64,000 nucleotides of DNA from an uncultured Roseobacter sp. (GTDB lineage: Bacteria > Pseudomonadota > Alphaproteobacteria > Rhodobacterales > Rhodobacteraceae): assembly GCF_947491795.1 (NCBI RefSeq), contig NZ_CANLKW010000003.1, positions 744,001 through 808,000 of the forward strand, written 5' to 3'. Shown here piece after piece: positions 26,764-35,547 of the stretch. Position numbers and translations under genes: made by a program. Under the pieces are notes generated by a model that was not told the DNA's origin, made no database searches, and saw only the letters and a list, made by a program, of their open reading frames with translations. Each line of letters begins with the position of its first letter. The first letter of the stretch is position 1.

Positions 26764-29373
26764 TCAGAAACGGTCCAGCAGACGGTTGAGGTAATCACGC
26801 TCCACTTCCGGACGCGCGGCCTCACCGGACCGGCGGCGGATCTCATCCAGCAACTCGCGGGCCCGGCCATAGGCATCATCGTTCAGAGCCAGCGGGCTGT
26901 TGTCTCCGTCTGCGCCTGAGTTACCGGCTTCGCGTCCCAGCGGATCCCGGTTATCTGCGCGGCGATCTGATTCCTGTGCGCCCTGCCCCGGTTGCTGCTG
27001 TTGCTGCTGCTCGGCCATCATCTCTCCCAGCGCACGCATGCCCTCGCGCAGGGCCTCCATCGCCTGACCCTGGTTGTCGATGGCTTCTGCCAGATCGTTC
27101 TGGCGCAGAGCCTCTTCTGCCCCTTCCATCGCACGGCCTGCACGGTCCAGCGCGTCACGTGCAGCGTCGCCTTCGGGAGAGCCCGCACCCGGCAGGTTCT
27201 GCTGCTGGCGGCGCAGTTCATCGCGCAGGGCCTGCTGGCGGTTTGCAATGCTGCCTTCTGCATCCCCGTCACCGCTCTGGCCCGGTGCGCCCTGCTGGGC
27301 GTTCTGGTCGCCGTTGCCCTGACCCTGGCCCTGCTGGCCCTCATGGCTCTGGCCCTGCCCCTGACCGCCATTGCGCCCCTCGTTGCCCTGGCTTTCACCG
27401 GCCTGGGCCCCGGGATTAAACTGCTCCTGCAGATCGCGGAAGGCCTGATCGCTCAGACCCTGCTGTTCGCGCAGCGTCTCTGAGAGGCCCTCCATCGCCT
27501 GCTCGCCTGCGCTCTGACCGCCCTGGCCCTGCTGGCCCTGGGTGACGCGCATATTCTCCATCATCTGCTGAAGCTCCTGCAGCGCCTGCTGTGCCTCGGC
27601 CATGCGGCCCTGCTCCATCAGTTCCTGGATACGGTCCATCATCTGCTGCAGATCGTCCTGCGTCATCTGCATGGAATTCTGCTGTTCGCCCTGCTGTTGT
27701 TGCTGGCCGTTCTGCTGTTCCTGCTGCTGGCGCTGTGCCTGACGGGACAGCTGCTGCAGATAGTCTTCGGTTGCGCGGCGCAGCTCCTGCATCAGCTCAG
27801 CGATTTCCTCATCTGAGGCGCCGTTTTTAATCGCCTCATTCAGGCGCTCCTGCGCGCGGCGCATGCGTTCTGCCGCATCTGCCAGATCGCCCTCTTCCAG
27901 CAACAGCGCCAGGTCCCAGAGCTCCTCTGCAATCCGGTTCTGCTTTTCGTCACTCATGCCGTGTCTGGCATGCGTCTCCAGCTGGCGGATCACCTGGCGC
28001 AGACGCAGCACGTCGGTCTGGCTGCGGAACACATCGTCGGGAACATAGGTCACGGTACGCAGGACCTGCGCAATGCGGGTCATGTTTCCCCGCGACCACA
28101 GCAGATCACGCCGCGCCTCGATCACAGCTGCAGCCAGCGGATCAAAAAACCGCCGTCCGGGCAGCACGATGGCACGCGGGTCTGTTACTGCCGTCTGTTC
28201 TGCACCATCCAGCGCCTGCAGGCTGACCTGCACGGGCAGATTTGCCCAGGGGTGTTCCGAGAAATCCTCGATCAGGTTTTCCTCGAACGCGGCGCGGTTG
28301 CCTGCAATCGGCGTCGGCAGTGGCACCACCAGATCCGGGCGCGGTTCGGGATCAATGGTCAGACCATAGCGCCGGTCAACCGACACCAGATCCAGAGTAA
28401 AAGTGGCCTCTCCCGCCTCGACGCCATAGTCATCGCTGGCCTCAAACGGCAGGGTCATTTCCCCCATGGCAGAGGCTGTCGGATCGGACAGGACCGCAAT
28501 CTGAGGCGGCTCATCGGCAATAACCGTGACCTGCCAGCTGCGTCCGCCCGGGCCCATAATCGCAATTTCGCCGTCGCGCGTGACGGTGAAATCCTGTGCA
28601 GGGTCAGAAGCGGGCGGCACTTCCGTTCTGCCGGAAACTGTCTCTGACAGGGTCAGCGCGCCAATCTCGCCGTAAAGGCGCAGCGTGATCAGGCTGCCTT
28701 CGGGGATTTCCAGTGTTCCGGCGTCAATATCGTTAAGGTAAATCGTTGGTTTACCCGTATAGCGCGGGCTTTCCGCCCAGCCTTCCCAGACGGGACCACC
28801 CGCCAGACCACCAGCCCCCGGGGCCATGTCGGCAACGGTGCCGACCCGCCAGATGGATCCGAACAACAAGGCAACGGCAAAGAACAAAACAGCCATATAG
28901 CGCAGCGCATAAGGGTCGCGGTCAGCAATGCGCAGATCGGCGGGCACCGCTTCGGCCTTGCGCGCCCGCGCGGCCATCCGGGCCTGGTGCGCGCGCCACA
29001 CAGCGGCAGAGGCCGCATCCTCCTGGCCGATGGTCTGCGTGTCGAGCAGAGCCTGCATCGGCCTGCCGGGCAGGCTGGCATCCAGCCGGGCCAATGCTTC
29101 GGATTTTGTGGGTTTTGTGAACGTTCTCAGGGCATAGACGGTTGCAGCCACGCACCCCAGCACGGCAAACACGGCACCGCCCCAGACGACCTCGACGCTC
29201 ACACCGTCCTGCACGCCCAGCATCAGCGCGGCAAGCACCGTCAGCACAAGAGTCATCAGCGGCCAGCAACTGCGCAAAAGCTGTTCCGAGATCATCCCCA
29301 GATGCGTCAGCCGCAGAGGCCAGCGCAGGGACAACAGTGTTTTATCTGCGTCGTGACGGGAAAAAGATGACAT
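26764..29373 (-). CDS. DUF4175 / TIGR02302-type membrane protein with Gln-rich coiled coil
   Basis: An 869-residue protein. Two hydrophobic helices lie near the N-terminus and a third is at about residues 150-170 (YMAVLFFAVALLFGSIW). A beta-rich extracytoplasmic part follows. The C-terminal third is extraordinarily rich in Gln, Glu, Gly and Met, with helical heptads (LQQMMDRIQELMEQG) and low-complexity stretches such as QGQGQGNGDQNAQQG. This plan is that of the TIGR02302 family of alphaproteobacteria, function unknown. The start at 29373 is preferred to 29403 because GAGAGG precedes it. It is the last gene of the argH-lysA run. Confidence 0.85.
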   Translation of the reverse strand: MSSFSRHDADKTLLSLRWPLRLTHLGMISEQLLRSCWPLMTLVLTVLAALMLGVQDGVSVEVVWGGAVFAVLGCVAATVYALRTFTKPTKSEALARLDASLPGRPMQALLDTQTIGQEDAASAAVWRAHQARMAARARKAEAVPADLRIADRDPYALRYMAVLFFAVALLFGSIWRVGTVADMAPGAGGLAGGPVWEGWAESPRYTGKPTIYLNDIDAGTLEIPEGSLITLRLYGEIGALTLSETVSGRTEVPPASDPAQDFTVTRDGEIAIMGPGGRSWQVTVIADEPPQIAVLSDPTASAMGEMTLPFEASDDYGVEAGEATFTLDLVSVDRRYGLTIDPEPRPDLVVPLPTPIAGNRAAFEENLIEDFSEHPWANLPVQVSLQALDGAEQTAVTDPRAIVLPGRRFFDPLAAAVIEARRDLLWSRGNMTRIAQVLRTVTYVPDDVFRSQTDVLRLRQVIRQLETHARHGMSDEKQNRIAEELWDLALLLEEGDLADAAERMRRAQERLNEAIKNGASDEEIAELMQELRRATEDYLQQLSRQAQRQQQEQQNGQQQQQGEQQNSMQMTQDDLQQMMDRIQELMEQGRMAEAQQALQELQQMMENMRVTQGQQGQGGQSAGEQAMEGLSETLREQQGLSDQAFRDLQEQFNPGAQAGESQGNEGRNGGQGQGQSHEGQQGQGQGNGDQNAQQGAPGQSGDGDAEGSIANRQQALRDELRRQQQNLPGAGSPEGDAARDALDRAGRAMEGAEEALRQNDLAEAIDNQGQAMEALREGMRALGEMMAEQQQQQQPGQGAQESDRRADNRDPLGREAGNSGADGDNSPLALNDDAYGRARELLDEIRRRSGEAARPEVERDYLNRLLDRF

Positions 29374-29412
29374 CGGTACCTCTCCAGCGGGCGGGTCGGG
29401 CACTCTGTGCCA

Positions 29413-30678
29413 TCACAACCATTCAGGAATGGTATCCCGATTTATCATTTCGTCAAAGGTCGGCCGTCGGCGAATAACCGCAAATTGATCGTTATGGACC
29501 AGAACCTCGGGAATCAGAGGTCTGGAATTGTACTCACTGCTCATTACCGCGCCATAGGCGCCCGCCGAGCGGAATGCGACAAGGTCCCCGGCGGCCAGCG
29601 GCGGCATCATACGCGCGCGCGCAAAAGTGTCACCGGATTCGCAGACAGGGCCCACGATGTCATACCTGACCTGCTCCACACCTGCCGCGGTCTCCTTTAC
29701 CGGTACGATGTCGTGATATGCCTCATACATCGCGGGCCGGATCAGGTCGTTCATGGCGCCGTCGATGATCAGAAAGTCACGGTCTTCACCAGATTTGACA
29801 TAAATTACCTCAGAAACCATTAACCCCGCGTTACCAGCGATCAGACGGCCCGGCTCGATCTCGATCTCGCAGCCCAGATGCCCCAGTTTGCGGCGCACCA
29901 TCGCGCCATAGTCCGACGGCAGCGGCGGCGCCTGGTTGTCACGGGCATAAGGAATGCCCAGACCGCCCCCCAGATCGAGACGCCGGATGGTATGCCCATC
30001 GGCGCGCAGCACTTCGGTCAGCTCGGCAACCTTTTCATAGGCCAGTTCAAACGGGGCCAGCTCCGTCAGCTGGCTGCCGATATGCACGTCGATCCCGATC
30101 ACTTCGAGCCCGGGCATGGAGGCGGCCAAGCGGTAGACCTCGCGCGCGCGCGAAATCGGGATGCCGAACTTGTTCTCGGATTTACCCGTGGCAATTTTTG
30201 CATGGGTTTTCGCATCCACATCCGGGTTAATGCGGATCGTTACAGGGGCCACTTTGCCCATTGCCTGCGCCGTGGCATCCAGCACCACCATCTCCGGCTC
30301 GGATTCCACGTTGAACTGGCGGATGCCGCCCTCCAGCGCCAGACGGATTTCGGCGGCGGTTTTGCCGACACCGGAAAAGACAATCCTGTCGCCCGGCACA
30401 CCGGCGGCTTTGGCGCGCATGTATTCGCCGCCGGAGACCACATCCATACCTGCTCCGGCCTGTGCCAGCGTTTTCAGGATCGCCTGGTTGCTCGCCGCTT
30501 TCATGGCGTAGCAGACCAGGTGGTCGACGCCTTCAAGCGCGTCGTCAAACAGTTTGAAATGACGCAGCAGAGTGGCTGTGGAATAGACGTAGAAAGGGGT
30601 TCCTACAGCATCTGCTATCGCAGAAACCGGGACGTCCTCGGCGTAAAGCGCACCGTTTTTATAGAGAAAATGATCCAT
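29413..30678 (-). CDS. lysA: Diaminopimelate decarboxylase
   Basis: A 421-residue PLP enzyme that makes L-lysine from meso-diaminopimelate. The PLP lysine is in VCYAMKAASN near residue 60. Other landmarks are the HIGSQ motif, LDLGGGLGIPY (phosphate-binding), EPGRLIAGNAG, and GPVCESGDTFA with the catalytic cysteine supplied across the dimer. It follows the DUF2834 gene by 95 bp and precedes the DUF4175-type gene, in the order argH, lipoproteins, DUF2834, lysA. Confidence 0.97.
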   Translation of the reverse strand: MDHFLYKNGALYAEDVPVSAIADAVGTPFYVYSTATLLRHFKLFDDALEGVDHLVCYAMKAASNQAILKTLAQAGAGMDVVSGGEYMRAKAAGVPGDRIVFSGVGKTAAEIRLALEGGIRQFNVESEPEMVVLDATAQAMGKVAPVTIRINPDVDAKTHAKIATGKSENKFGIPISRAREVYRLAASMPGLEVIGIDVHIGSQLTELAPFELAYEKVAELTEVLRADGHTIRRLDLGGGLGIPYARDNQAPPLPSDYGAMVRRKLGHLGCEIEIEPGRLIAGNAGLMVSEVIYVKSGEDRDFLIIDGAMNDLIRPAMYEAYHDIVPVKETAAGVEQVRYDIVGPVCESGDTFARARMMPPLAAGDLVAFRSAGAYGAVMSSEYNSRPLIPEVLVHNDQFAVIRRRPTFDEMINRDTIPEWL

Positions 30679-30773
30679 GTCCGCGCTTTAGCCATGAATC
30701 GCGGGGCAGATCAATGCAGATTGCCGCTCCGGCGGGGGCACGACGTACCGAACGGACAAAGCTGCCCGCGCAG

Positions 30774-31091
30774 TTACGCCTGCCGCGCGTCACGGAATGT
30801 ACGCAGAAAAAGATAGAGCGGCAGCCCGCAGCTGACCCCGATACAGAATGTCGCCGGGATGGCGATCAGACCGCGCCAGTACCGCGTGCGGACAGTTTCC
30901 GCGATGATCCAGACTGTCAGTGCCGTGGCGGCCACGGTCAGGTCCCAGACCAGACCACTGGTGGCTGCGTTGACGTGCCAGGCATCGACCATGGCCATCA
31001 GGTCATAGCCGTTCTCGTTGAACCAGGCGATGAACCAGCTCATCGGATGGATGGTGCCCCAGACGGCCAGGGCCAGGTAAACGTAGCGCAT
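30774..31091 (-). CDS. DUF2834 membrane protein
   Basis: A 105-residue protein with three hydrophobic helices, beginning MRYVYLALAVWGTIHPMSWF and containing MVDAWHVNAATSGLVWDLTVAA, which fits DUF2834. Function unknown. It starts 5 bp after the second small lipoprotein and so belongs to the argH operon. Small but consistent with its family in length and topology. Confidence 0.78.
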   Translation of the reverse strand: MRYVYLALAVWGTIHPMSWFIAWFNENGYDLMAMVDAWHVNAATSGLVWDLTVAATALTVWIIAETVRTRYWRGLIAIPATFCIGVSCGLPLYLFLRTFRDARQA

Positions 31092-31096
31092 GCTGA

Positions 31097-31261
31097 CTAG
31101 AGCCCCTTTGAGACGCCAAACCGCGCATCACCCGAAAAGGTCACGCCTGTCTGCGGCGCGGGATCGCGCGGGATCGGTTTCAGCGTGGGATCAACCGGCG
31201 CAGGCCGGGTACAGGCCGCCAGCAGAACACACAGGCCGACGAGCGCACAAAGTCGTATCAC
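31097..31261 (-). CDS. Small lipoprotein 2 downstream of argH
   Basis: A 54-residue protein read from the minus strand. It starts with GTG at 31261, whose bases GTGA overlap the stop of small lipoprotein 1. The N-terminus ([17 protein letters not shown]) is a lipoprotein signal with lipobox LLAAC. The mature part is short and Pro-rich (TRPAPVDPTLKPIPRDPAP) and ends in ARFGVSKGL. Function is unknown. Perfect overlap and a clear lipobox argue it is real despite its size. Confidence 0.7.
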   Translation of the reverse strand: MIRLCALVGLCVLLAACTRPAPVDPTLKPIPRDPAPQTGVTFSGDARFGVSKGL

Positions 31262-31434
31262 AGGCCCACCCGCACAGAGACGGGGCCGCGGCCCAGGCCG
31301 ATGCTGGCACTGGGATAGATGCCACTGTTCGAGATGGTCACACCGCCATTCACGGTCGGCCGGACGGGTTCACCGTCGGCGCCGCAGGCGGCCAGCAGAC
31401 CCAGTATCAGGGCGGCTCCGGTCAATCTGATCAT
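31258..31434 (-). CDS. Small lipoprotein 1 downstream of argH
   Basis: A 58-residue protein whose ATG (31434) overlaps the argH stop by 4 bp (ATGA). The signal [17 protein letters not shown] gives the lipobox LLAAC. The mature peptide [19 protein letters not shown] continues with a Gly/Ser-rich end ([19 protein letters not shown]) that looks beta-stranded. The first residues match those of lipoprotein 2 (MIRL and LLAAC), so the two may be an old duplication. Translationally coupled to argH. Confidence 0.72.
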   Translation of the reverse strand: MIRLTGAALILGLLAACGADGEPVRPTVNGGVTISNSGIYPSASIGLGRGPVSVRVGL

Positions 31435-32843
31435 GCCATCAGCTCCTTCCAGCGGGCGACCTGTGCGCGGACCTGCGCAGGGGCTGTCCCCCCATAAGAT
31501 GTACGCGAATTCACCGAATTTTCCACCCCGAGCACGTCAAAGACGCCCTGGGTGATGCCATCATGGGCGGATTTCATCTCGTCCAGCGACAGATCCGGCA
31601 GGTCGCAGCCTTTGGATTCGGCCAATGCCACAAGGCTGCCGGTGATATGGTGGGCATCGCGAAAAGGCAGGCCAAGCACGCGCACGAGCCAGTCGGCCAG
31701 ATCGGTTGCCGTCGAGAAACCCGACCCCGCCGCCGCCGCCAGACTGTCGCGGTTTGCCGTCATATCCGTCACCATGCCCGTCATCGCCGCCAGCGCCAGC
31801 ATCAGATTGTCAGCGGCGTCAAAGACCTGCTCTTTGTCTTCCTGCATGTCCTTGGAATAGGCCAGCGGCAACCCTTTCATCACCATCATCAGCGCGGTGT
31901 TGGCCCCGAAGATCCGGCCCACCTTGGCGCGGATCAGCTCTGCGGCATCGGGGTTTTTCTTTTGTGGCATGATTGACGAGCCGGTCGAGAAACGGTCGCT
32001 CAGCGTGACAAAGCGGAACTGGGCCGAGGACCAGATCACCAGCTCTTCGGCAAAGCGGCTCAGATGCATCGCGCAGATGCTGGCCGTGCTCAGAAATTCC
32101 AGCGCGAAATCACGGTCACTGACGGCATCCAGTGAATTGGCCGCCGGGGCATCAAACCCCAGCGCTTCGGCTGTCATATGACGGTCAATCGGAAAGGATG
32201 TGCCGGCCAGGGCCGCGGCGCCCAGCGGTGAGGTATTCATGCGCGCCCGCGCGTCGCGCACGCGGCTCAGATCACGCCCGAACATCTCCACATAGGCCAT
32301 CATGTGGTGGCCCCAGGTCACCGGCTGCGCCGTCTGCAGGTGGGTAAACCCGGGCATCACCCAGTCGGCACCGGCCTCTGCCTGATCCAGCAGCGCGCGG
32401 ATCAGCGCCTGCAGGCCCGTCTCGCAGGCATCAAACTGATCGCGGACCCAGAGTTTGAAATCCGTGGCAACCTGGTCGTTGCGGCTGCGGCCCGTGTGCA
32501 GACGTCCCGCAGGCTCTCCGATGATGTCTTTCAGACGCGCCTCCACATTCATGTGAATATCCTCAAGCGCTGAGGAAAACGGAAAATCGCCGGCCTCGAT
32601 CTCTGACAAGACCGTGAGCAGGCCTTCCCTGATGACCTCAACATCGCTAGCTTCCAGGATGCCTGTCGCCCCCAGCATTGCGGCATGCGCGCGCGAGCCT
32701 GCGATATCCTGTGCCGCCATCCGCTGGTCAAATCCGATCGAGGCATTAATTGCTTCCATGATCGCATCGGGCCCGGCTGAGAAACGGCCACCCCACATGG
32801 CGTTGGATCCGCCGGGCTTTTGTGTGTCGCTGGAATCTGTCAT
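31431..32843 (-). CDS. argH: Argininosuccinate lyase
   Basis: A 470-residue enzyme that splits argininosuccinate into arginine and fumarate. [14 protein letters not shown] is the N-terminal family motif. [17 protein letters not shown] carries the active-site block, and the superfamily loop [12 protein letters not shown] is intact. The start at 32843 is preceded by GGAGGG 9 nt away, part of a palindrome shared with the divergent thioredoxin-like gene. An in-frame ATG at 32798 is possible. Two small lipoproteins overlap its 3' end in series. Confidence 0.96.
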   Translation of the reverse strand: MTDSSDTQKPGGSNAMWGGRFSAGPDAIMEAINASIGFDQRMAAQDIAGSRAHAAMLGATGILEASDVEVIREGLLTVLSEIEAGDFPFSSALEDIHMNVEARLKDIIGEPAGRLHTGRSRNDQVATDFKLWVRDQFDACETGLQALIRALLDQAEAGADWVMPGFTHLQTAQPVTWGHHMMAYVEMFGRDLSRVRDARARMNTSPLGAAALAGTSFPIDRHMTAEALGFDAPAANSLDAVSDRDFALEFLSTASICAMHLSRFAEELVIWSSAQFRFVTLSDRFSTGSSIMPQKKNPDAAELIRAKVGRIFGANTALMMVMKGLPLAYSKDMQEDKEQVFDAADNLMLALAAMTGMVTDMTANRDSLAAAAGSGFSTATDLADWLVRVLGLPFRDAHHITGSLVALAESKGCDLPDLSLDEMKSAHDGITQGVFDVLGVENSVNSRTSYGGTAPAQVRAQVARWKELMA

Positions 32844-32852
32844 CTGCCTGAA

Positions 32853-32864
32853 CCCTCCGGAGGG
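32853..32864. promoter_or_regulatory. Palindromic Shine-Dalgarno serving both divergent genes
   Basis: CCCTCCGGAGGG is a perfect 12-bp palindrome between two start codons only 24 bp apart. Read on the plus strand, GGAGG sits 4 nt before the thioredoxin-like ATG at 32868. Read on the minus strand, GGAGGG sits 9 nt before the argH ATG at 32843. Each mRNA leader must therefore run across the other gene's start. Confidence 0.8.
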
Positions 32865-32867
32865 GAT

Positions 32868-33449
32868 ATGAAAAACCTTATTTCTGCGCTCGTTTATACG
32901 GCCCTGTCACTCGGCGCAATCACAGGCGGCACCGCCGTTCGCGCCGATCTGGACGCCGCAGCGCTCCTGCGCGAGGGCGACATGAAAAAGCTGGTGATCC
33001 ACGAGGTGCCCCAGGCCACATCGGACGCGCAGTTTGATCTGGCAGACGGCGCGGGCAAGACATCGCTCGAGGCGTGGCGGGGCAAGTATGTGCTGTTGAA
33101 TTTCTGGGCGACATGGTGCGCGCCCTGTCGCAAAGAGATGCCGATGCTGTCCGAGCTGCAGACCGAATTCGGTGGCGACGATTTCGAGGTGCTGACCATC
33201 GCAACCGGTCGGAATTCGCCCGCGGGCATTCAGAAATTCTTTGAGGAAACCGGGATTTCCAACCTGCCGCGCCACCAGGACCCGAAACAGGCACTGGCCA
33301 GTCAGATGGGCATATTTGGCCTGCCAATCACCGTCCTGATCGATCCCGAAGGACGCGAGATTGCCCGTCTGCGCGGGGATGCGGACTGGTCGTCAGACAG
33401 CGCCAAAGCCATTCTGGCCACGATCCTCGGAGAAGACGGCGGCAGCTGA
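32868..33449 (+). CDS. TlpA-type thiol-disulfide oxidoreductase, exported
   Basis: A 193-residue protein with a signal or anchor segment ([21 protein letters not shown]) and a thioredoxin-like fold. The redox motif is WCAPC in [15 protein letters not shown], and the cis-proline motif is GLPITVLID. It resembles TlpA/ResE-type periplasmic reductases used in cytochrome c or copper-site maturation. It is divergent from argH with a 24-bp gap. The specific partner is not visible here. Confidence 0.9.
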   Translation: MKNLISALVYTALSLGAITGGTAVRADLDAAALLREGDMKKLVIHEVPQATSDAQFDLADGAGKTSLEAWRGKYVLLNFWATWCAPCRKEMPMLSELQTEFGGDDFEVLTIATGRNSPAGIQKFFEETGISNLPRHQDPKQALASQMGIFGLPITVLIDPEGREIARLRGDADWSSDSAKAILATILGEDGGS

Positions 33450-33931
33450 CCCTGTTACGCCGCCCGCCGCAGCGCAGCCGTTTTTTGGCGGCATGCATTA
33501 CAGCCGCAGATCCAGGGATCAGAACCTATACCGGCCAAACTCACGCGCAGCCGTGATTGGCTGCCAAACCTGTCGTCGTGACAGCGCTCTGGTGTCACAC
33601 GCCAGCGCCAGATCGTCAGCGCGCAGAGTGTCATTGCGCGCCTCACCACCACGGGGTGCGGATACGCACGCCCGGTAAAAAAGAGAGCCCCTGGCCACAC
33701 CATGCATTTCTGAGATGACAAAGGACCCCGGCTAACCCGGCTTTATCTCAGCCCCCATAGCCCATCTCTTGGTCAGTGATCTGCGCTTTTCCTGCGGTTC
33801 CAAAAAGCAGGCCGGGCAACCGGTCACACCGCCTGCAAAGGGTGCCGGCGGTTTCTACAAAAAGCGGGCAAAACCTGTTCGTATCAGACGTACGGACATC
33901 CCCCCCGGCTTTCACATGTTCGGAGACCGCA
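33450..33931. other. Gene-poor region after the thioredoxin-like gene
   Basis: About 480 bp between the stop of the plus-strand thioredoxin-like gene and the stop of the minus-strand dehydrogenase. Several short open frames exist on both strands, but none has a signal, domain, start site or codon use worth naming. An ACCGCC/GGCGGT inverted repeat lies near 33830-33860. I see no insertion sequence ends. It may hold decayed sequence. Confidence 0.5.
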
Positions 33932-35026
33932 TCAGCCGCCGGGTATCAGAACCAGATTGCCCAGGTGTTTTTTGGCGACAAATGCCTCCTGCGCCGCACC
34001 GATCTGCGACAAAGGCCATGTCTGCGCCAGCAATGGGCGCACTTCATCCTGTTCGATGTATCCAACGAGGTCACGGAAAACCTGCGGCGGCAGCACGGTC
34101 GAGCCGGTAAAGGTCAGATCCCGCAGATAGAGCGTTCGCAGGTCCAGCGAAACGATGGGGCCGGCTATCGCGCCCGAGCAAGTGTAGCGCCCACCCCGCG
34201 CCAGTACGTCGATCAGCGCGGCAAATCCGTCACCCCCAACGATGTCAGCTACCACATCAACGGTGTCCCGTCCGGTCGCTTCCTGCAGAGCCGCACCGAG
34301 GTTGTCGGGCGCACGCGGCAGGATGGCAGAGGGATTCAGCGATGCGACCTGTTCCCGCTTGGCCTCGCTTGTCAGAGAGACGACCCGGGCACCTCGGCGG
34401 TGTGCCAGCTGCACCAGCGCAGAGCCGACACCGCCCGACGCGCCTGTGACCAGCACGGTGTCATCCGTTGTGACCGCCGCGCGGGTCAGCATCCCTTCTG
34501 CCGTGCTGTATGAGCAGGCAAAAGTCGCCAGTTCCGCGTCGGACATCGGGCTGTCCACAGGCACGGCATTGCGGTGATCCACCGCCATAAACTCTGCAAA
34601 ACCACCATCACACTCGGACCCGACATAACCTGTTTTGCTGCGGTCCATCGGATCACTCCAGTCCCGCAGCCAGCAGTCGACCATAACCCGGCGCCCGGTC
34701 AGCGACGGATCAGCATCGCTGCCTGCCGCGACCACCTCGCCCACGACATCTGCCCCCTGAATCCGCGGAAAATGAAGTGGCGCACCACCCCAGCTGGGAG
34801 CGTCATCCGCCGCGTCCTGCCCGTCGCCGGTGCCCCTGGTTGCAGATTTTCCATACCAGCCGGTGCGCGTGTTGATGTCGGTATTGTTGATCCCGCAGGC
34901 GCCCACGCGGATCAGTACCTCGTCAGATCCCGGCACCGGAACGGGCCAGTCATTGCGCACCTGCAGCATGTCAGGGCCACCATGGCCGGTCAGCACCGCC
35001 GCCTGCATTTTTTCAGGATGGGACAT
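33932..35026 (-). CDS. Zinc-type MDR dehydrogenase/reductase
   Basis: A 364-residue medium-chain dehydrogenase/reductase. The N-terminal GroES-like domain includes RVGACGINNTDINTR and the block QGADVVGEVVAAGSD. The NAD(P)-binding domain has TGASGGVGSALVQLAHRRGA. It matches the quinone-oxidoreductase/alcohol-dehydrogenase-like families. The usual catalytic zinc cysteine is kept (ACGINNTD), but the set of structural-zinc cysteines is missing, as in many class members without that lobe. Substrate unknown. No clear operon partner. Confidence 0.85.
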   Translation of the reverse strand: MSHPEKMQAAVLTGHGGPDMLQVRNDWPVPVPGSDEVLIRVGACGINNTDINTRTGWYGKSATRGTGDGQDAADDAPSWGGAPLHFPRIQGADVVGEVVAAGSDADPSLTGRRVMVDCWLRDWSDPMDRSKTGYVGSECDGGFAEFMAVDHRNAVPVDSPMSDAELATFACSYSTAEGMLTRAAVTTDDTVLVTGASGGVGSALVQLAHRRGARVVSLTSEAKREQVASLNPSAILPRAPDNLGAALQEATGRDTVDVVADIVGGDGFAALIDVLARGGRYTCSGAIAGPIVSLDLRTLYLRDLTFTGSTVLPPQVFRDLVGYIEQDEVRPLLAQTWPLSQIGAAQEAFVAKKHLGNLVLIPGG

Positions 35027-35189
35027 GATCTGGCTCCTTTTCCGGGCAGTCGCGCGCCGCGCGTTCAGGCAAATGGGTAAATCAGAGGAGACCCAAAGAC
35101 CAGCAGCAACGGGCGGGTGCGTTTACCGAAAATTTTCACTCCCCGCGCATAATGGGCCCACAGAGCTGAATGTCAGGAAAGGGGCACAG

Positions 35190-35516
35190 ATGAGCGGAGC
35201 AGATGTGGCCCGAATTTATATCGGTGGCCTGACCGAGCTTTTTCTGAGCGCTCTGGGGTGGACAGTTGTCATCATGCTGCCGCTGCACAAACTGACGGTC
35301 GCGGGTAACATTGGCCTCGACACAGGCGCTGCATTCCTGTTGATTTTCAGCTCGATTGTCCTGATGGCGCTCTGGCCGGGGCAGACATTCTGGACCATTC
35401 GCCGCAAAACCGCCGCCGGCTTTGAGCACAGTGTCATCGGTGCCCCCAGCGATGATGACGAGGCGGCGCGGATCCGCCTGATGGTGCGCCATCTTACCGG
35501 TGGGTCTGGTTCCTGA
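35190..35516 (+). CDS. Small membrane protein of unknown function
   Basis: A 108-residue protein with two hydrophobic segments (LFLSALGWTVVIMLPL and GAAFLLIFSSIVLMALW) and a charged C-terminal tail. A strong ribosome-binding site (AGGAAAGGGG) precedes the ATG at 35190. No family is recognised. It is convergent with nrdJ, whose stop is 25 bp away. The start site and hydrophobic pattern make it credible. Confidence 0.6.
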   Translation: MSGADVARIYIGGLTELFLSALGWTVVIMLPLHKLTVAGNIGLDTGAAFLLIFSSIVLMALWPGQTFWTIRRKTAAGFEHSVIGAPSDDDEAARIRLMVRHLTGGSGS

Positions 35517-35531
35517 GCGGTCAGATACAGA

Positions 35532-35547
35532 CGGCTGGGTTCAGCCG
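35532..35547. terminator. Possible hairpin at the end of nrdJ
   Basis: CGGCTG (35532-35537) pairs with CAGCCG (35542-35547) across a four-base loop. It overlaps the nrdJ stop and lies between convergent genes. No T run is present, so it is a weak candidate. Confidence 0.35.
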
